Assembly: GCA_013140415.1 (NCBI GenBank)
Contig: JABFSW010000179.1
Span: 1-10,174, forward strand
DNA length: 10,174 nucleotides
Direction: 5' to 3'
Source: Nitrosarchaeum sp.
GTDB lineage: Archaea; Thermoproteota; Nitrososphaeria; Nitrososphaerales; Nitrosopumilaceae
Shown here piece by piece: positions 1 to 7,862 of the stretch (its first letter is position 1; the number at the start of each line of letters is the position of its first letter). The notes under the pieces were generated by a model. The model did not search any database, was not told the origin of the DNA, and was given only the letters and a program-made list of their open reading frames with translations. The position numbers were made by a program, and so were the translations under genes.

Positions 1-67
1 TTTAAGGTTGTGAAAAATATTGTTGACTAAAAAGAAAAAAGACTGGTTTTTGCCGAATTTCAGATTA

Positions 68-79
68 GATATATATTAA
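68..79 (+). promoter_or_regulatory. TATA-like promoter element of the rpoH-rpoB-rpoA operon
   Basis: The run GATATATATTAA is the best archaeal TATA-box match in the leader before rpoH. Archaeal transcription usually starts about 25 bases downstream of the box centre, which would put the start near 98-101 and leave a leader of roughly 55 bases before the rpoH ATG. No convincing purine-rich BRE is visible just upstream. A leadered transcript fits the strong Shine-Dalgarno sequence at 142-147. The position is inferred from pattern and spacing only. Confidence 0.55.
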
Positions 80-130
80 CCTGAGCGTGAGTTTTTGACA
101 GTTTGTGTGTATTATTTGCTGTTACATTTA

Positions 131-154
131 ATGTTCGTCATGGAGGTTTTGTAA
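131..154 (+). other. Seven-codon upstream ORF abutting rpoH
   Basis: An ATG at 131 opens a short frame reading MFVMEVL and closes with TAA at 152-154, directly against the rpoH ATG at 155. A second in-frame ATG lies at 140. The frame overlaps the rpoH Shine-Dalgarno sequence and has no clear ribosome binding site of its own. It could be a leader peptide coupling initiation at rpoH, in the same stop-touching-start layout seen at the rpoH/rpoB junction, or simply chance in a short AT-rich leader. Chance is the safer default. Confidence 0.2.
142..147 (+). promoter_or_regulatory. Shine-Dalgarno sequence of rpoH
   Basis: GGAGGT lies seven bases before the rpoH ATG and is complementary to the 3' end of archaeal 16S rRNA. 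It fixes the rpoH start at 155 and indicates that the operon is translated from a leadered mRNA, unlike the two exported-protein genes further down, which lack such a site. Confidence 0.8.
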
Positions 155-406
155 ATGGCAACTAAGAAAAACCAAGTTCTTGTACCTGATCATATCTATG
201 TACCAAAACACGAAATCATTTCAAAACAAGAAGCTGAAGAAGTTTTAAAAAAATATAATTGCAAACCTACTGAATTACCGTTAATTTTTGTAAATGATCC
301 TGCAATATTGGGGCTAGGTGTTAAACCAGGTGATATGATAAAAATCACAAGAAAAAGCCCAACTGCTGGTGAGAGTCTTTACTATAGATATGTGGTGGAA
401 GTTTAG
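155..406 (+). CDS. rpoH: DNA-directed RNA polymerase subunit H (RpoH/Rpb5)
   Basis: This 83-residue protein is the archaeal counterpart of the C-terminal assembly domain of eukaryotic Rpb5, a small subunit of the lower jaw of RNA polymerase that contacts the largest subunit near downstream DNA. The family pattern is clear: VPKHEIISKQEAEEVLKKY at about residues 16-34, then a DPAILGLGVKPGD segment (about 48-60), then the signature RKSPTAGESLYYRYVV at the C-terminus. The length is normal for archaea, which lack the N-terminal Rpb5 domain. The ATG follows a strong Shine-Dalgarno sequence at seven bases. It is the first gene of the operon, and its TAG stop directly touches the rpoB ATG, which suggests translational coupling. 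The usual archaeal gene order rpoH-rpoB-rpoA supports the call. Confidence 0.96.
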   Translation: MATKKNQVLVPDHIYVPKHEIISKQEAEEVLKKYNCKPTELPLIFVNDPAILGLGVKPGDMIKITRKSPTAGESLYYRYVVEV

Positions 407-3400
407 ATGGCTGATCCTTCAGTTAAACGTTGGCCAGTAATTCAAGATATATTAAAACGTGAAGGTATTGCACGTCAACATCTCAACTCATTTGATGAAT
501 TTCTAGAAAGAGGCCTTCAAAGTATTATCAATGAAGTCGGACAAATCGAAATTGAAAATGCAGAATATCCTTACAAAATCCAATTAGGTAAAGTCAAACT
601 TCAACAACCACGAATGATGGAACTTGATGGTTCTATTACTCATATTACTCCGGCTGAAGCTAGACTCAGAAACGTTTCTTATTCTGCCCCTGTTATGATG
701 GAGGCAAGTGTTGTAGAAGATGGTAAAATCTTAGAATCTAGATTTGTACATATTGGCGATGTGCCAGTAATGGCAAAATCAAATGCTTGCATTTTGCATA
801 ATTTTTCAACTCAAAAACTTGTTGAGCATGGAGAAGATCCAAATGATCCTGGTGGTTATTTTATCATAAATGGCTCTGAGAGAGTTATTGTAGGACTAGA
901 AGATCTTTCATACAACAAAATAATTGTTGATAGAGAGAGTGTTGGTGGAAATACTGTTTTCAAAGCTAAAGTTTATTCTTCTATTGTTGGTTATCGTGCA
1001 AAACTAGAACTAGTTATGAAAAATGATGGGTTAATTGTTGCACGAATTCCTGGTTCTCCTGTTGATATTCCAGTTGTTACTCTAACAAGAGCACTTGGAT
1101 TAGAATCTGATAGAGAGATTGCAGCAGCGGTTTCACTTGTAGATGAAATTCAAAATGAATTAGAAGGTTCATTTGAAAAAGCAGGTGATGTACCTACAGC
1201 AAAAGATGCAATTGTTTACATCAGTAAAAGAATTGCACCTGGAATGTTAGAGGAATTCCAAATTAAACGTGCGGAGACACTTTTGGATTGGGGATTATTG
1301 CCACACTTGGGTAAACATCCTGAAAATAGAAAGGAAAAGGCTCAATTTCTTGGTGAAGCTGCATGTAAATTATTAGAGCTTAAACTAGGTTGGATTTCTC
1401 CTGATGATAAAGATCACTATGGAAATAAAGTAATTAAATTTGCGGGACAAATGTTAGCTGATCTTTTCAGAACTGCTTTTAGAAATTTGGTTCGAGACAT
1501 GAAATACCAATTAGAAAGATCCGGTCAGAAAAGAGGTATCAATGCAGTTGCTGCAGCAATTCGACCTGGAATTATTACTGATAAATTAAACAACGCTATT
1601 GCAACAGGAAACTGGGGTCGAGGCCGTGTTGGTGTAACTCAATTACTTGATAGAACAAATTATCTTTCTACTATTAGTCATCTTAGAAGAATACAATCTC
1701 CTCTTAGTAGAACCCAGCCAAACTTTGAGGCAAGAGATTTACACGCTACACATTTTGGAAGAATATGTCCAAGTGAAACCCCTGAGGGCTCTAATTGTGG
1801 TCTTGTAAAGAATTTAGCACTTTCTGGAATTATTTCTGTAAATGTTCCATCCGAAGAAATTGTTGAGAAACTCTATGATCTTGGAACAATTCATTTCTTT
1901 GATGCAAAGGAAGATGTAAAAAAAGATGGAGCTAGAATATTTGTTGATGGTAGATTAATTGGATATTACAAAGATGGTTCTCAACTAGCAGAATCTCTTA
2001 GAGAACTAAGAAGAAACTCCAAAATTCATCCTCATGTTGGAATTTCATTTCATAAATCAGAAATTGAAGGCTCAACAAAAAGACTCTATGTTAATTGTAA
2101 TGCAGGACGTGTTTTACGCCCATTAATTATAATTAAAGACAACAAACCATTATTGACACAAGATCTTTTAGATAAAATTTCCAAGAAACTACTTTCATGG
2201 ACTGATTTGTTACGTATGGGAGTATTGGAAATGATTGATGCAAATGAAGAAGAAAATTGCTATATTACATTAGATGAAAAAGATGCAAAGAAACATACTC
2301 ATCTTGAAGTATTTCCACCAGCAATTTTAGGTGCAGGTGCATCTATTATTCCATATCCAGAACATAATCAATCTCCAAGAAATACATACGAATCTGCAAT
2401 GGCAAAACAAAGTTTAGGATTTTCCACTCCTATGATGAATACCAGTACTTATGTAAGACAACATTTGATGTTGTATCCACAAACACCTATTGTTAATACA
2501 AAAGCAATGAAACTATTGGGATTAGAAGACAGACCAGCTGGCCAAAATTGTGTTGTAGCAGTATTACCATTTGATGGTTATAATATTGAAGATGCTATTG
2601 TACTAAGTAAAGCATCTGTTGACCGAGGTTTAGGTCGAACTTTCTTCTTTAGAATTTATGATGCTGAAGCAAAACAATACCCAGGTGGAATGCGTGATAC
2701 TTTTGAAATTCCAAACGCTGAGGATAATATTCGAGGATACAAAGGAGAAAAAGCTTATCGATTATTAGAAGAAGATGGAGTTGTCGCATCTGAATCTCCT
2801 GTTCATGGTGGAGATATACTGATTGGAAAAACTAGTCCTCCAAGATTTATGGAAGAATATAGAGAATTTGAATCAACAGGTCCTTACCGAAGAGACACTT
2901 CCATTGGAGTAAGACCATCTGAAACTGGTGTTGTTGATACTGTTGTAATGACACAATCCAACGAAGGTGGAAAGATGTACAAGATTAGAGTAAGAGATAT
3001 GAGAATTCCAGAAATTGGTGACAAATTTGCATCTAGACATGGACAAAAAGGTGTACTTGGAATTTTAGCAAAGGCTGAAGATTTACCATATACTGCAGAT
3101 GGCATCTCACCAGATGTATTGATCAATCCCCACGCATTTCCTTCTAGAATGACTGTTGGAATGTTCATGGAATCAATTTGTGGTAAAGCTGCCGCATTAA
3201 GAGGAAGTCAATTTGATGGGTCTGCATTTGTTGGAGAAAAAATGGAAGAAGTCAAACCCGTAATGGATGCTGCTGGGTTCAAATATTCTGGTAAAGAAAT
3301 AATGTATGATGGAAGAACTGGTAAATCATTTCCAGTAGAAGTTTTCATTGGAGTAGTATACTATCAAAAATTACACCATATGGTTGCAGACAAAATTCAT

Positions 3401-3754
3401 GCAAGAGCTCGTGGGCAAGTCCAGATGTTAACTAAGCAGCCAACTGAAGGTAGGGCAAGAGGTGGTGGATTGAGATTTGGTGAAATGGAGAGAGATTGTT
3501 TGATAGCCTATGGTGCATCAATGATTCTTAAAGATAGATTACTTGATGAATCTGATAAAGCCGACATTTTTGTTTGTGAGAGATGTGGATTAGTTGCATA
3601 TCATGATGTTAAACAAAGAAAATACGTATGCCGAGTTTGCGGTGATAAAGCTAAAGTTTCATCTGTATCTGTTGCATATGCCTTCAAACTTTTGTTACAA
3701 GAAATGCAAAGTTTGAATGTGGCTCCAAGATTACTCATAAAGGAGAAAGTATAA
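407..3754 (+). CDS. rpoB: DNA-directed RNA polymerase subunit B, unsplit (RpoB/Rpb2)
   Basis: This is the second-largest catalytic subunit of RNA polymerase, full length at 1115 residues. It forms one side of the active cleft and binds the RNA-DNA hybrid and incoming nucleotide. Landmarks are the N-terminal protrusion (from KRWPVIQDILKREG), the lobe with NGSERVIVG, the fork region with HFGRICPSETPEG (ETPEG at 457-461), DGYNIEDA at 723-730, the hybrid-binding DKFASRHGQKG at 872-882, PDVLINPHAFPSRMT from 902, and the clamp segment with QPTEGRARGGGLRFGEMERD. A C-terminal zinc site has cysteines 1057, 1060, 1075 and 1078. Many methanogens and halophiles split this gene into B'' and B'; here it is one chain, as in Crenarchaeota and Thaumarchaeota. 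The start touches the rpoH stop; a GGTGG stretch at 394-398 may serve as ribosome binding site. The stop overlaps the rpoA start by one base. Confidence 0.98.
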   Translation: MADPSVKRWPVIQDILKREGIARQHLNSFDEFLERGLQSIINEVGQIEIENAEYPYKIQLGKVKLQQPRMMELDGSITHITPAEARLRNVSYSAPVMMEASVVEDGKILESRFVHIGDVPVMAKSNACILHNFSTQKLVEHGEDPNDPGGYFIINGSERVIVGLEDLSYNKIIVDRESVGGNTVFKAKVYSSIVGYRAKLELVMKNDGLIVARIPGSPVDIPVVTLTRALGLESDREIAAAVSLVDEIQNELEGSFEKAGDVPTAKDAIVYISKRIAPGMLEEFQIKRAETLLDWGLLPHLGKHPENRKEKAQFLGEAACKLLELKLGWISPDDKDHYGNKVIKFAGQMLADLFRTAFRNLVRDMKYQLERSGQKRGINAVAAAIRPGIITDKLNNAIATGNWGRGRVGVTQLLDRTNYLSTISHLRRIQSPLSRTQPNFEARDLHATHFGRICPSETPEGSNCGLVKNLALSGIISVNVPSEEIVEKLYDLGTIHFFDAKEDVKKDGARIFVDGRLIGYYKDGSQLAESLRELRRNSKIHPHVGISFHKSEIEGSTKRLYVNCNAGRVLRPLIIIKDNKPLLTQDLLDKISKKLLSWTDLLRMGVLEMIDANEEENCYITLDEKDAKKHTHLEVFPPAILGAGASIIPYPEHNQSPRNTYESAMAKQSLGFSTPMMNTSTYVRQHLMLYPQTPIVNTKAMKLLGLEDRPAGQNCVVAVLPFDGYNIEDAIVLSKASVDRGLGRTFFFRIYDAEAKQYPGGMRDTFEIPNAEDNIRGYKGEKAYRLLEEDGVVASESPVHGGDILIGKTSPPRFMEEYREFESTGPYRRDTSIGVRPSETGVVDTVVMTQSNEGGKMYKIRVRDMRIPEIGDKFASRHGQKGVLGILAKAEDLPYTADGISPDVLINPHAFPSRMTVGMFMESICGKAAALRGSQFDGSAFVGEKMEEVKPVMDAAGFKYSGKEIMYDGRTGKSFPVEVFIGVVYYQKLHHMVADKIHARARGQVQMLTKQPTEGRARGGGLRFGEMERDCLIAYGASMILKDRLLDESDKADIFVCERCGLVAYHDVKQRKYVCRVCGDKAKVSSVSVAYAFKLLLQEMQSLNVAPRLLIKEKV
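3739..3745 (+). promoter_or_regulatory. Shine-Dalgarno sequence of rpoA
   Basis: AAAGGAG lies within the last codons of rpoB, eight bases before the rpoA ATG at 3754. With the TAATG stop-start overlap it supports this start and coupled translation of the two large subunits. Confidence 0.7.
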
Positions 3755-6700
3755 TGTCGATTCAAGCAATCAAATCAATTGACGCAATAAGATTTTCAGT
3801 TTGGTCTCCAACAGAAATCCGAAAATACTCTGTTGCAGAAATTACTGCTCCTGAAACATATGATGAGGATGGAATGCCTGTTCAAGGAGGTCTCATGGAT
3901 GGTAGACTTGGTACACTTGAACCCGGACAAAAATGTCTGACATGTGGAAACACTGCTGCTAGATGTCCAGGACATTTTGGTCATATTGAACTTGCTGAAC
4001 CTGTTTTACATATTGCATTTATTGACAATATTTACAAGCTTTTACAATCTACTTGTCGTTCTTGTGCAAGACTCAAAGTTCCACAAGAAGATCTAGATGA
4101 ATTTAGAAAGATTAAAGAAAAACATGCAGCATACACTGTAATTTCTGAAAAACGTATCCCAGAACAAATTATAGAAAAAGCAAAAAAAGCAAAAGAATGT
4201 CCTCACTGTGGTAAAACTCAGTATGAACTAATCTTTACAAAACCAACCATTTTTGTTGAAAAAACAGAGATAGGCGAACACAGATTACTCCCAATTACAA
4301 TCCGAGAAAGATTCTCTCAAATTATTGATGATGATCTTAATCTTTTAGCATATGATCCTGTTACTGCAAGACCTGAATGGTTTATCCTACAAGTTTTGCC
4401 TGTTCCACCAGTAACTGTAAGGCCATCTATTATTCTTGAAACTGGAATTAGATCTGAAGATGATTTAACACACAAAATGGTAGATATTATCAGAGTTAAT
4501 CAAAGACTAAAAGAAAGTAAGGAAGCCGGAACTCCTCCATTAATTGTTCAAGATTTAGTAGATTTGTTACAATATCATGCAACTACATATTTTGATAATG
4601 AAGTCTCTGGTATTCCACAAGCTCATCATCGCTCAGGACGTCCCCTAAAGACATTGACTCAAAGACTCAAAGGAAAAGAAGGAAGATTCAGAGGATCGTT
4701 ATCTGGAAAAAGAGTTGATTTTTCAAGTAGAACTGTGATCTCACCTGATCCTAACTTGGACTTGTCCGAAGTAGGAGTCCCTGAACAAGTCGCAATGAAA
4801 CTAACAATTCCTGAAATTGTCACTGAATGGAATATTGAAAGAATGAGAAAACTCGTAATTAATGGTCCAAACCAATTTCCTGGTGTAAATTATATTGTTA
4901 GACCTGACGGTGTTAAAATTAGACTTGATTTTGTTGAAGATCGTTCTACAATAGCTGAAACATTAGAGATTGGATATCTCGTAGAGAGACATCTTGCTAA
5001 TGGTGATATTGTCATGTTCAACAGACAACCATCTCTTCACCAAATGTCAATCATGGCTCATTATGTAAGAGTACTTCCAGGAAAGACTTTCCGATTACAT
5101 CCATCTGTATGTCCTCCGTATAACGCAGACTTTGATGGTGATGAGATGAATCTTCACGTCCCTCAAAGTGAAGAGGCTAGAGCAGAAGCAATTCTATTGA
5201 TGAGAGTACAAGATCAATTAATCTCTCCAAGATATGGCGGTCCAATAATTGGAGCACTAAGAGACTTTGTTACTGGCGCATATCTTTTAACAAAAGATGG
5301 TACTACTCTAACCCCACAAGAGTTTTACAATTATGCAATGCTTGGTGGATTTACTGATAAACTTCCAAAACCTGCAACAAAAACTAAAGATGGTTTAATG
5401 TACACCGGTAAACAACTATTCTCATTATTCTTACCAAAAGACTTCAACTATGTAATTACATCAAAGTGGTCAAAAGGAACAAAAGGTGCTCAAAAAGATG
5501 TTGTAATTAAAAACGGCGAACTACTTAGCGGTGTAATTGACAAATCATCAATAGGTGCAGAAGAACCAGAAAGTGTATTACATAGAATTGCAAAAGATTA
5601 CGGAAATACCAAAGCAAAGAACTTCTTAAACTCTATTCTAATTATAGTAAAACAATACATCACTCATTATGGTTTTAGCTATGGTTACGCTGATCTTGAA
5701 GTACCAGAAAAAGAAAAACAACAGATTCTAGATGATATTCAAGAAACATATGGCATCATATCTGATCTTACTTCTCAATATGAAAAGGGAACCCTAAAAC
5801 TAACCAGAGGAATGAGACCTGAAGAAGCATTAGAGGCATACATTGTTAATGAATTAGGAAAAGCAAGAGATAAAGCTGGAATGACTGCAGATCAATCCCT
5901 TGATCAAAGTAATGCTGGAAGAATCATGGCTACAACTGGTGCAAGAGGTTCATCACTTAACATTGGTCAGATGGCAGGTGCATTAGGACAACAATCTAGA
6001 CGTGGAAATAGATTACATGACGGTTACAACAATCGTGCATTACCTCATTATCAAGAACATGACAATAATCCAGATGCACATGGATTTGTAAAATCAAATT
6101 ATAGAGAAGGTTTGTCTGCACTTGAATTCTTTTTCCATGCAATGGGAGGAAGAGAAGGACTAGTAGACACTGCAGTTAGAACACAACAAAGTGGATACAT
6201 GCAGCGTAGATTGATCAATGCCTTAGAGCATATTAGATTAGAATACGATGGAACAGTTAGAGACCCACATGGTCATATTATTCAATTCCTTTATGGTGAA
6301 GATGGAATAGATGTAGCAAAAAGTGATCATGGTGAAGCATTCAATGTTAATAGATTAATTGAATCCCAAACAATTATTGATTCTGGTAAGAAAGCAACTA
6401 GGGAAGAGATTATAGAGTTATCAAAGAAATACACAAAGACATTCAATCCAAGATTAAAACAACTTGTATCTGATGGATTGTTAGATTCCAAATTAAGTAA
6501 AGAAGGTGCAGAAATTGTTTGTAAAAAAGGATTATCATTATACAACAAAGCCAAAGTTGAGCCTGGTCAAGCAGTAGGAATCATCACCGCACAATCAATT
6601 GGTGAACCTGGTACTCAGATGACATTAAGAACATTCCACTTTGCAGGAATTGCAGAAAGAAACGTAACCTTGGGTCTTCCAAGATTAATCGAACTTGTTG

Positions 6701-7545
6701 ATGCAAGAAAAAAACCAGTTACTCCAACTATGGATATTTATCTTGATAACGAATCAAAAAAATCTAGAGAAAAAGCTATAGATGTTGCAAGAAATGTTTT
6801 GCAAACTAAAGTAAGTGCATTAATTTCTGACAGTGAAACTGATTATACTTCTCAGATCAAATTAATTTTGAGTGCAAATAGACTCAAAGAAAGAGGATGC
6901 ACTGTTGGTGAAGTAGAAGCAGCGTTACAATCAAACAAAAAATTCAAAATTGAAACAACAGGTGATTTAATAATTCTGAAATTAGTTGAAGAATCTGATG
7001 CTCCAACTGTGATTGCAATTAGAAATAAAGTACTTAATACTACTGTTAAAGGAGTTCCAGATATTGAACGAGTAACCTTAGTTCAAAAAGACGATGAATG
7101 GGTAATTCAAACAACTGGTTCAAACATAGCCAAAGTACTTGAAGTTTCAGGAATTGACAAGAAAAATGTTAGAACAAACAATGTCTTTGAAATTGCAGGT
7201 ACCTTGGGAATTGAGGCATCACGAAATGCTTTGATTAATGAGCTAAATAGTACTCTAGAAGATCAAGGTTTAGAAGTTGATAATAGGTATATCATGCTAG
7301 TATCCGATTTAATGTGCTCTAGAGGATACATGCAACAAATTGGTAGACATGGAATTGCTGGAACCAAAGACAGCGTTCTTGCAAGAGCCGCATTTGAAAT
7401 TACTGTTCCAACTATCGCACATGCTGCATTGGCTGGTGAAGTTGAGCAACTCAAAGGTATTACTGAAAACGTTATTGTTGGAAGCATGATTCCAATCGGA
7501 AGTGGAACTGTAGACCTTTACATGCAAGTTTCCAAAAAGAAATGA
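3754..7545 (+). CDS. rpoA: DNA-directed RNA polymerase subunit A, A' and A'' in one chain (RpoA/Rpb1)
   Basis: This is the largest catalytic subunit, 1263 residues. The N-terminal clamp carries two zinc sites: C61, C64, C71 and H74 (CPGHFGH), then C101, C104, C149 and C152 (CPHC). The active centre follows with RQPSLHQMS at 424-432 and NADFDGD at 457-463, whose aspartates 459, 461 and 463 hold the catalytic magnesium. The bridge helix lies around 792-822 (FFFHAMGGREGLVDTAV). After about residue 890 comes the part that is a separate A'' subunit in most archaea, with the trigger-loop region from 936 (EPGQAVGIITAQSIGEPGTQM) and the C-terminal jaw and cleft segments ending in SGTVDLYMQV. The reading frame is unbroken across the usual A'/A'' junction (roughly residues 855-890), with no stop or internal restart needed. 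An unsplit RpoA is a known feature of Thaumarchaeota. No CTD heptad repeats are present. Confidence 0.98.
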   Translation: MSIQAIKSIDAIRFSVWSPTEIRKYSVAEITAPETYDEDGMPVQGGLMDGRLGTLEPGQKCLTCGNTAARCPGHFGHIELAEPVLHIAFIDNIYKLLQSTCRSCARLKVPQEDLDEFRKIKEKHAAYTVISEKRIPEQIIEKAKKAKECPHCGKTQYELIFTKPTIFVEKTEIGEHRLLPITIRERFSQIIDDDLNLLAYDPVTARPEWFILQVLPVPPVTVRPSIILETGIRSEDDLTHKMVDIIRVNQRLKESKEAGTPPLIVQDLVDLLQYHATTYFDNEVSGIPQAHHRSGRPLKTLTQRLKGKEGRFRGSLSGKRVDFSSRTVISPDPNLDLSEVGVPEQVAMKLTIPEIVTEWNIERMRKLVINGPNQFPGVNYIVRPDGVKIRLDFVEDRSTIAETLEIGYLVERHLANGDIVMFNRQPSLHQMSIMAHYVRVLPGKTFRLHPSVCPPYNADFDGDEMNLHVPQSEEARAEAILLMRVQDQLISPRYGGPIIGALRDFVTGAYLLTKDGTTLTPQEFYNYAMLGGFTDKLPKPATKTKDGLMYTGKQLFSLFLPKDFNYVITSKWSKGTKGAQKDVVIKNGELLSGVIDKSSIGAEEPESVLHRIAKDYGNTKAKNFLNSILIIVKQYITHYGFSYGYADLEVPEKEKQQILDDIQETYGIISDLTSQYEKGTLKLTRGMRPEEALEAYIVNELGKARDKAGMTADQSLDQSNAGRIMATTGARGSSLNIGQMAGALGQQSRRGNRLHDGYNNRALPHYQEHDNNPDAHGFVKSNYREGLSALEFFFHAMGGREGLVDTAVRTQQSGYMQRRLINALEHIRLEYDGTVRDPHGHIIQFLYGEDGIDVAKSDHGEAFNVNRLIESQTIIDSGKKATREEIIELSKKYTKTFNPRLKQLVSDGLLDSKLSKEGAEIVCKKGLSLYNKAKVEPGQAVGIITAQSIGEPGTQMTLRTFHFAGIAERNVTLGLPRLIELVDARKKPVTPTMDIYLDNESKKSREKAIDVARNVLQTKVSALISDSETDYTSQIKLILSANRLKERGCTVGEVEAALQSNKKFKIETTGDLIILKLVEESDAPTVIAIRNKVLNTTVKGVPDIERVTLVQKDDEWVIQTTGSNIAKVLEVSGIDKKNVRTNNVFEIAGTLGIEASRNALINELNSTLEDQGLEVDNRYIMLVSDLMCSRGYMQQIGRHGIAGTKDSVLARAAFEITVPTIAHAALAGEVEQLKGITENVIVGSMIPIGSGTVDLYMQVSKKK

Positions 7546-7576
7546 GGATCCAATAAAATATTATACTGTGATACTG

Positions 7577-7807
7577 ATGGGCGACGAAATTTCTACTTTA
7601 ATGAGCAATAATAAAAACAAAGTTATTTTGTTACGATTAAGAAACAACAAAACTGTTAGAGGAAATCTACAAGATTTTGATATCCATATGAATCTGACAT
7701 TAGATGATGCTGAAGATATTTCAGACAACAAGACTACAAAACTTGGAACAATTCTTTTACGTGGTGATAATATTTTGGCAATTTCATTACCTGATGAAGA
7801 ATCCTAA
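7577..7807 (+). CDS. LSm / Sm-like archaeal RNA-binding protein
   Basis: From the ATG at 7577 this encodes 76 residues with both parts of the Sm fold. Sm1 is NKVILLRLRNNKTVRGNLQDFD followed by the IHMNLTLDDAED segment, and Sm2 is GTILLRGDNILAISLP near the C-terminus. Such proteins form six- or seven-membered rings that bind U-rich RNA; in archaea they are linked to RNA stability and tRNA or small-RNA processing. The frame is also open from a GTG at 7568 (79 residues). I prefer the ATG because the three extra residues lie outside the fold. No good Shine-Dalgarno sequence is visible. An AT-rich stretch at 7552-7565 could act as an own promoter, but with only 31 bases after rpoA, read-through from the polymerase operon is equally possible. 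Confidence 0.92.
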   Translation: MGDEISTLMSNNKNKVILLRLRNNKTVRGNLQDFDIHMNLTLDDAEDISDNKTTKLGTILLRGDNILAISLPDEES

Positions 7808-7832
7808 TTCAAAATACCATTTATTCTCAAAC

Positions 7833-7840
7833 ATTAAATT
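7833..7840 (+). promoter_or_regulatory. Candidate TATA box of the 393-residue exported protein gene
   Basis: ATTAAATT is centred about 26 bases before the ATG at 7863, the spacing expected for a leaderless archaeal transcript starting at or next to the start codon. No Shine-Dalgarno sequence precedes the ATG, which agrees with this. In AT-rich DNA such matches also arise by chance. Confidence 0.4.
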
Positions 7841-7862
7841 CTAACTCTGATAATTTGTATTT

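Noticed and set aside
1..30. Open frame entering from the left edge, reading FKVVKNIVD then TAA
   Set aside because: It could be the tail of an upstream gene, and it is the only + frame open at the edge, but nine codons carry no family signal and such an open stretch is common by chance.
47..51. Run of five T after the possible upstream stop, as a terminator
   Set aside because: Too short and isolated in AT-rich DNA, with no hairpin, to call.
98..122. Possible small stem (ACAG with CTGT) in the rpoH leader
   Set aside because: Only four to five pairs with a long AT-rich loop, so not convincing as a regulatory structure.
2884..3168. 94-codon open frame on the minus strand inside rpoB
   Set aside because: It lies opposite the most conserved part of RpoB and its translation shows no recognisable pattern; it is a shadow of the real gene.
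7263..7527. Two overlapping minus-strand open frames inside rpoA, plus similar ones at 3796-3984 and 6327-6554
   Set aside because: All lie within highly conserved RpoA coding sequence, have no promoter or ribosome binding site, and show no domain features.
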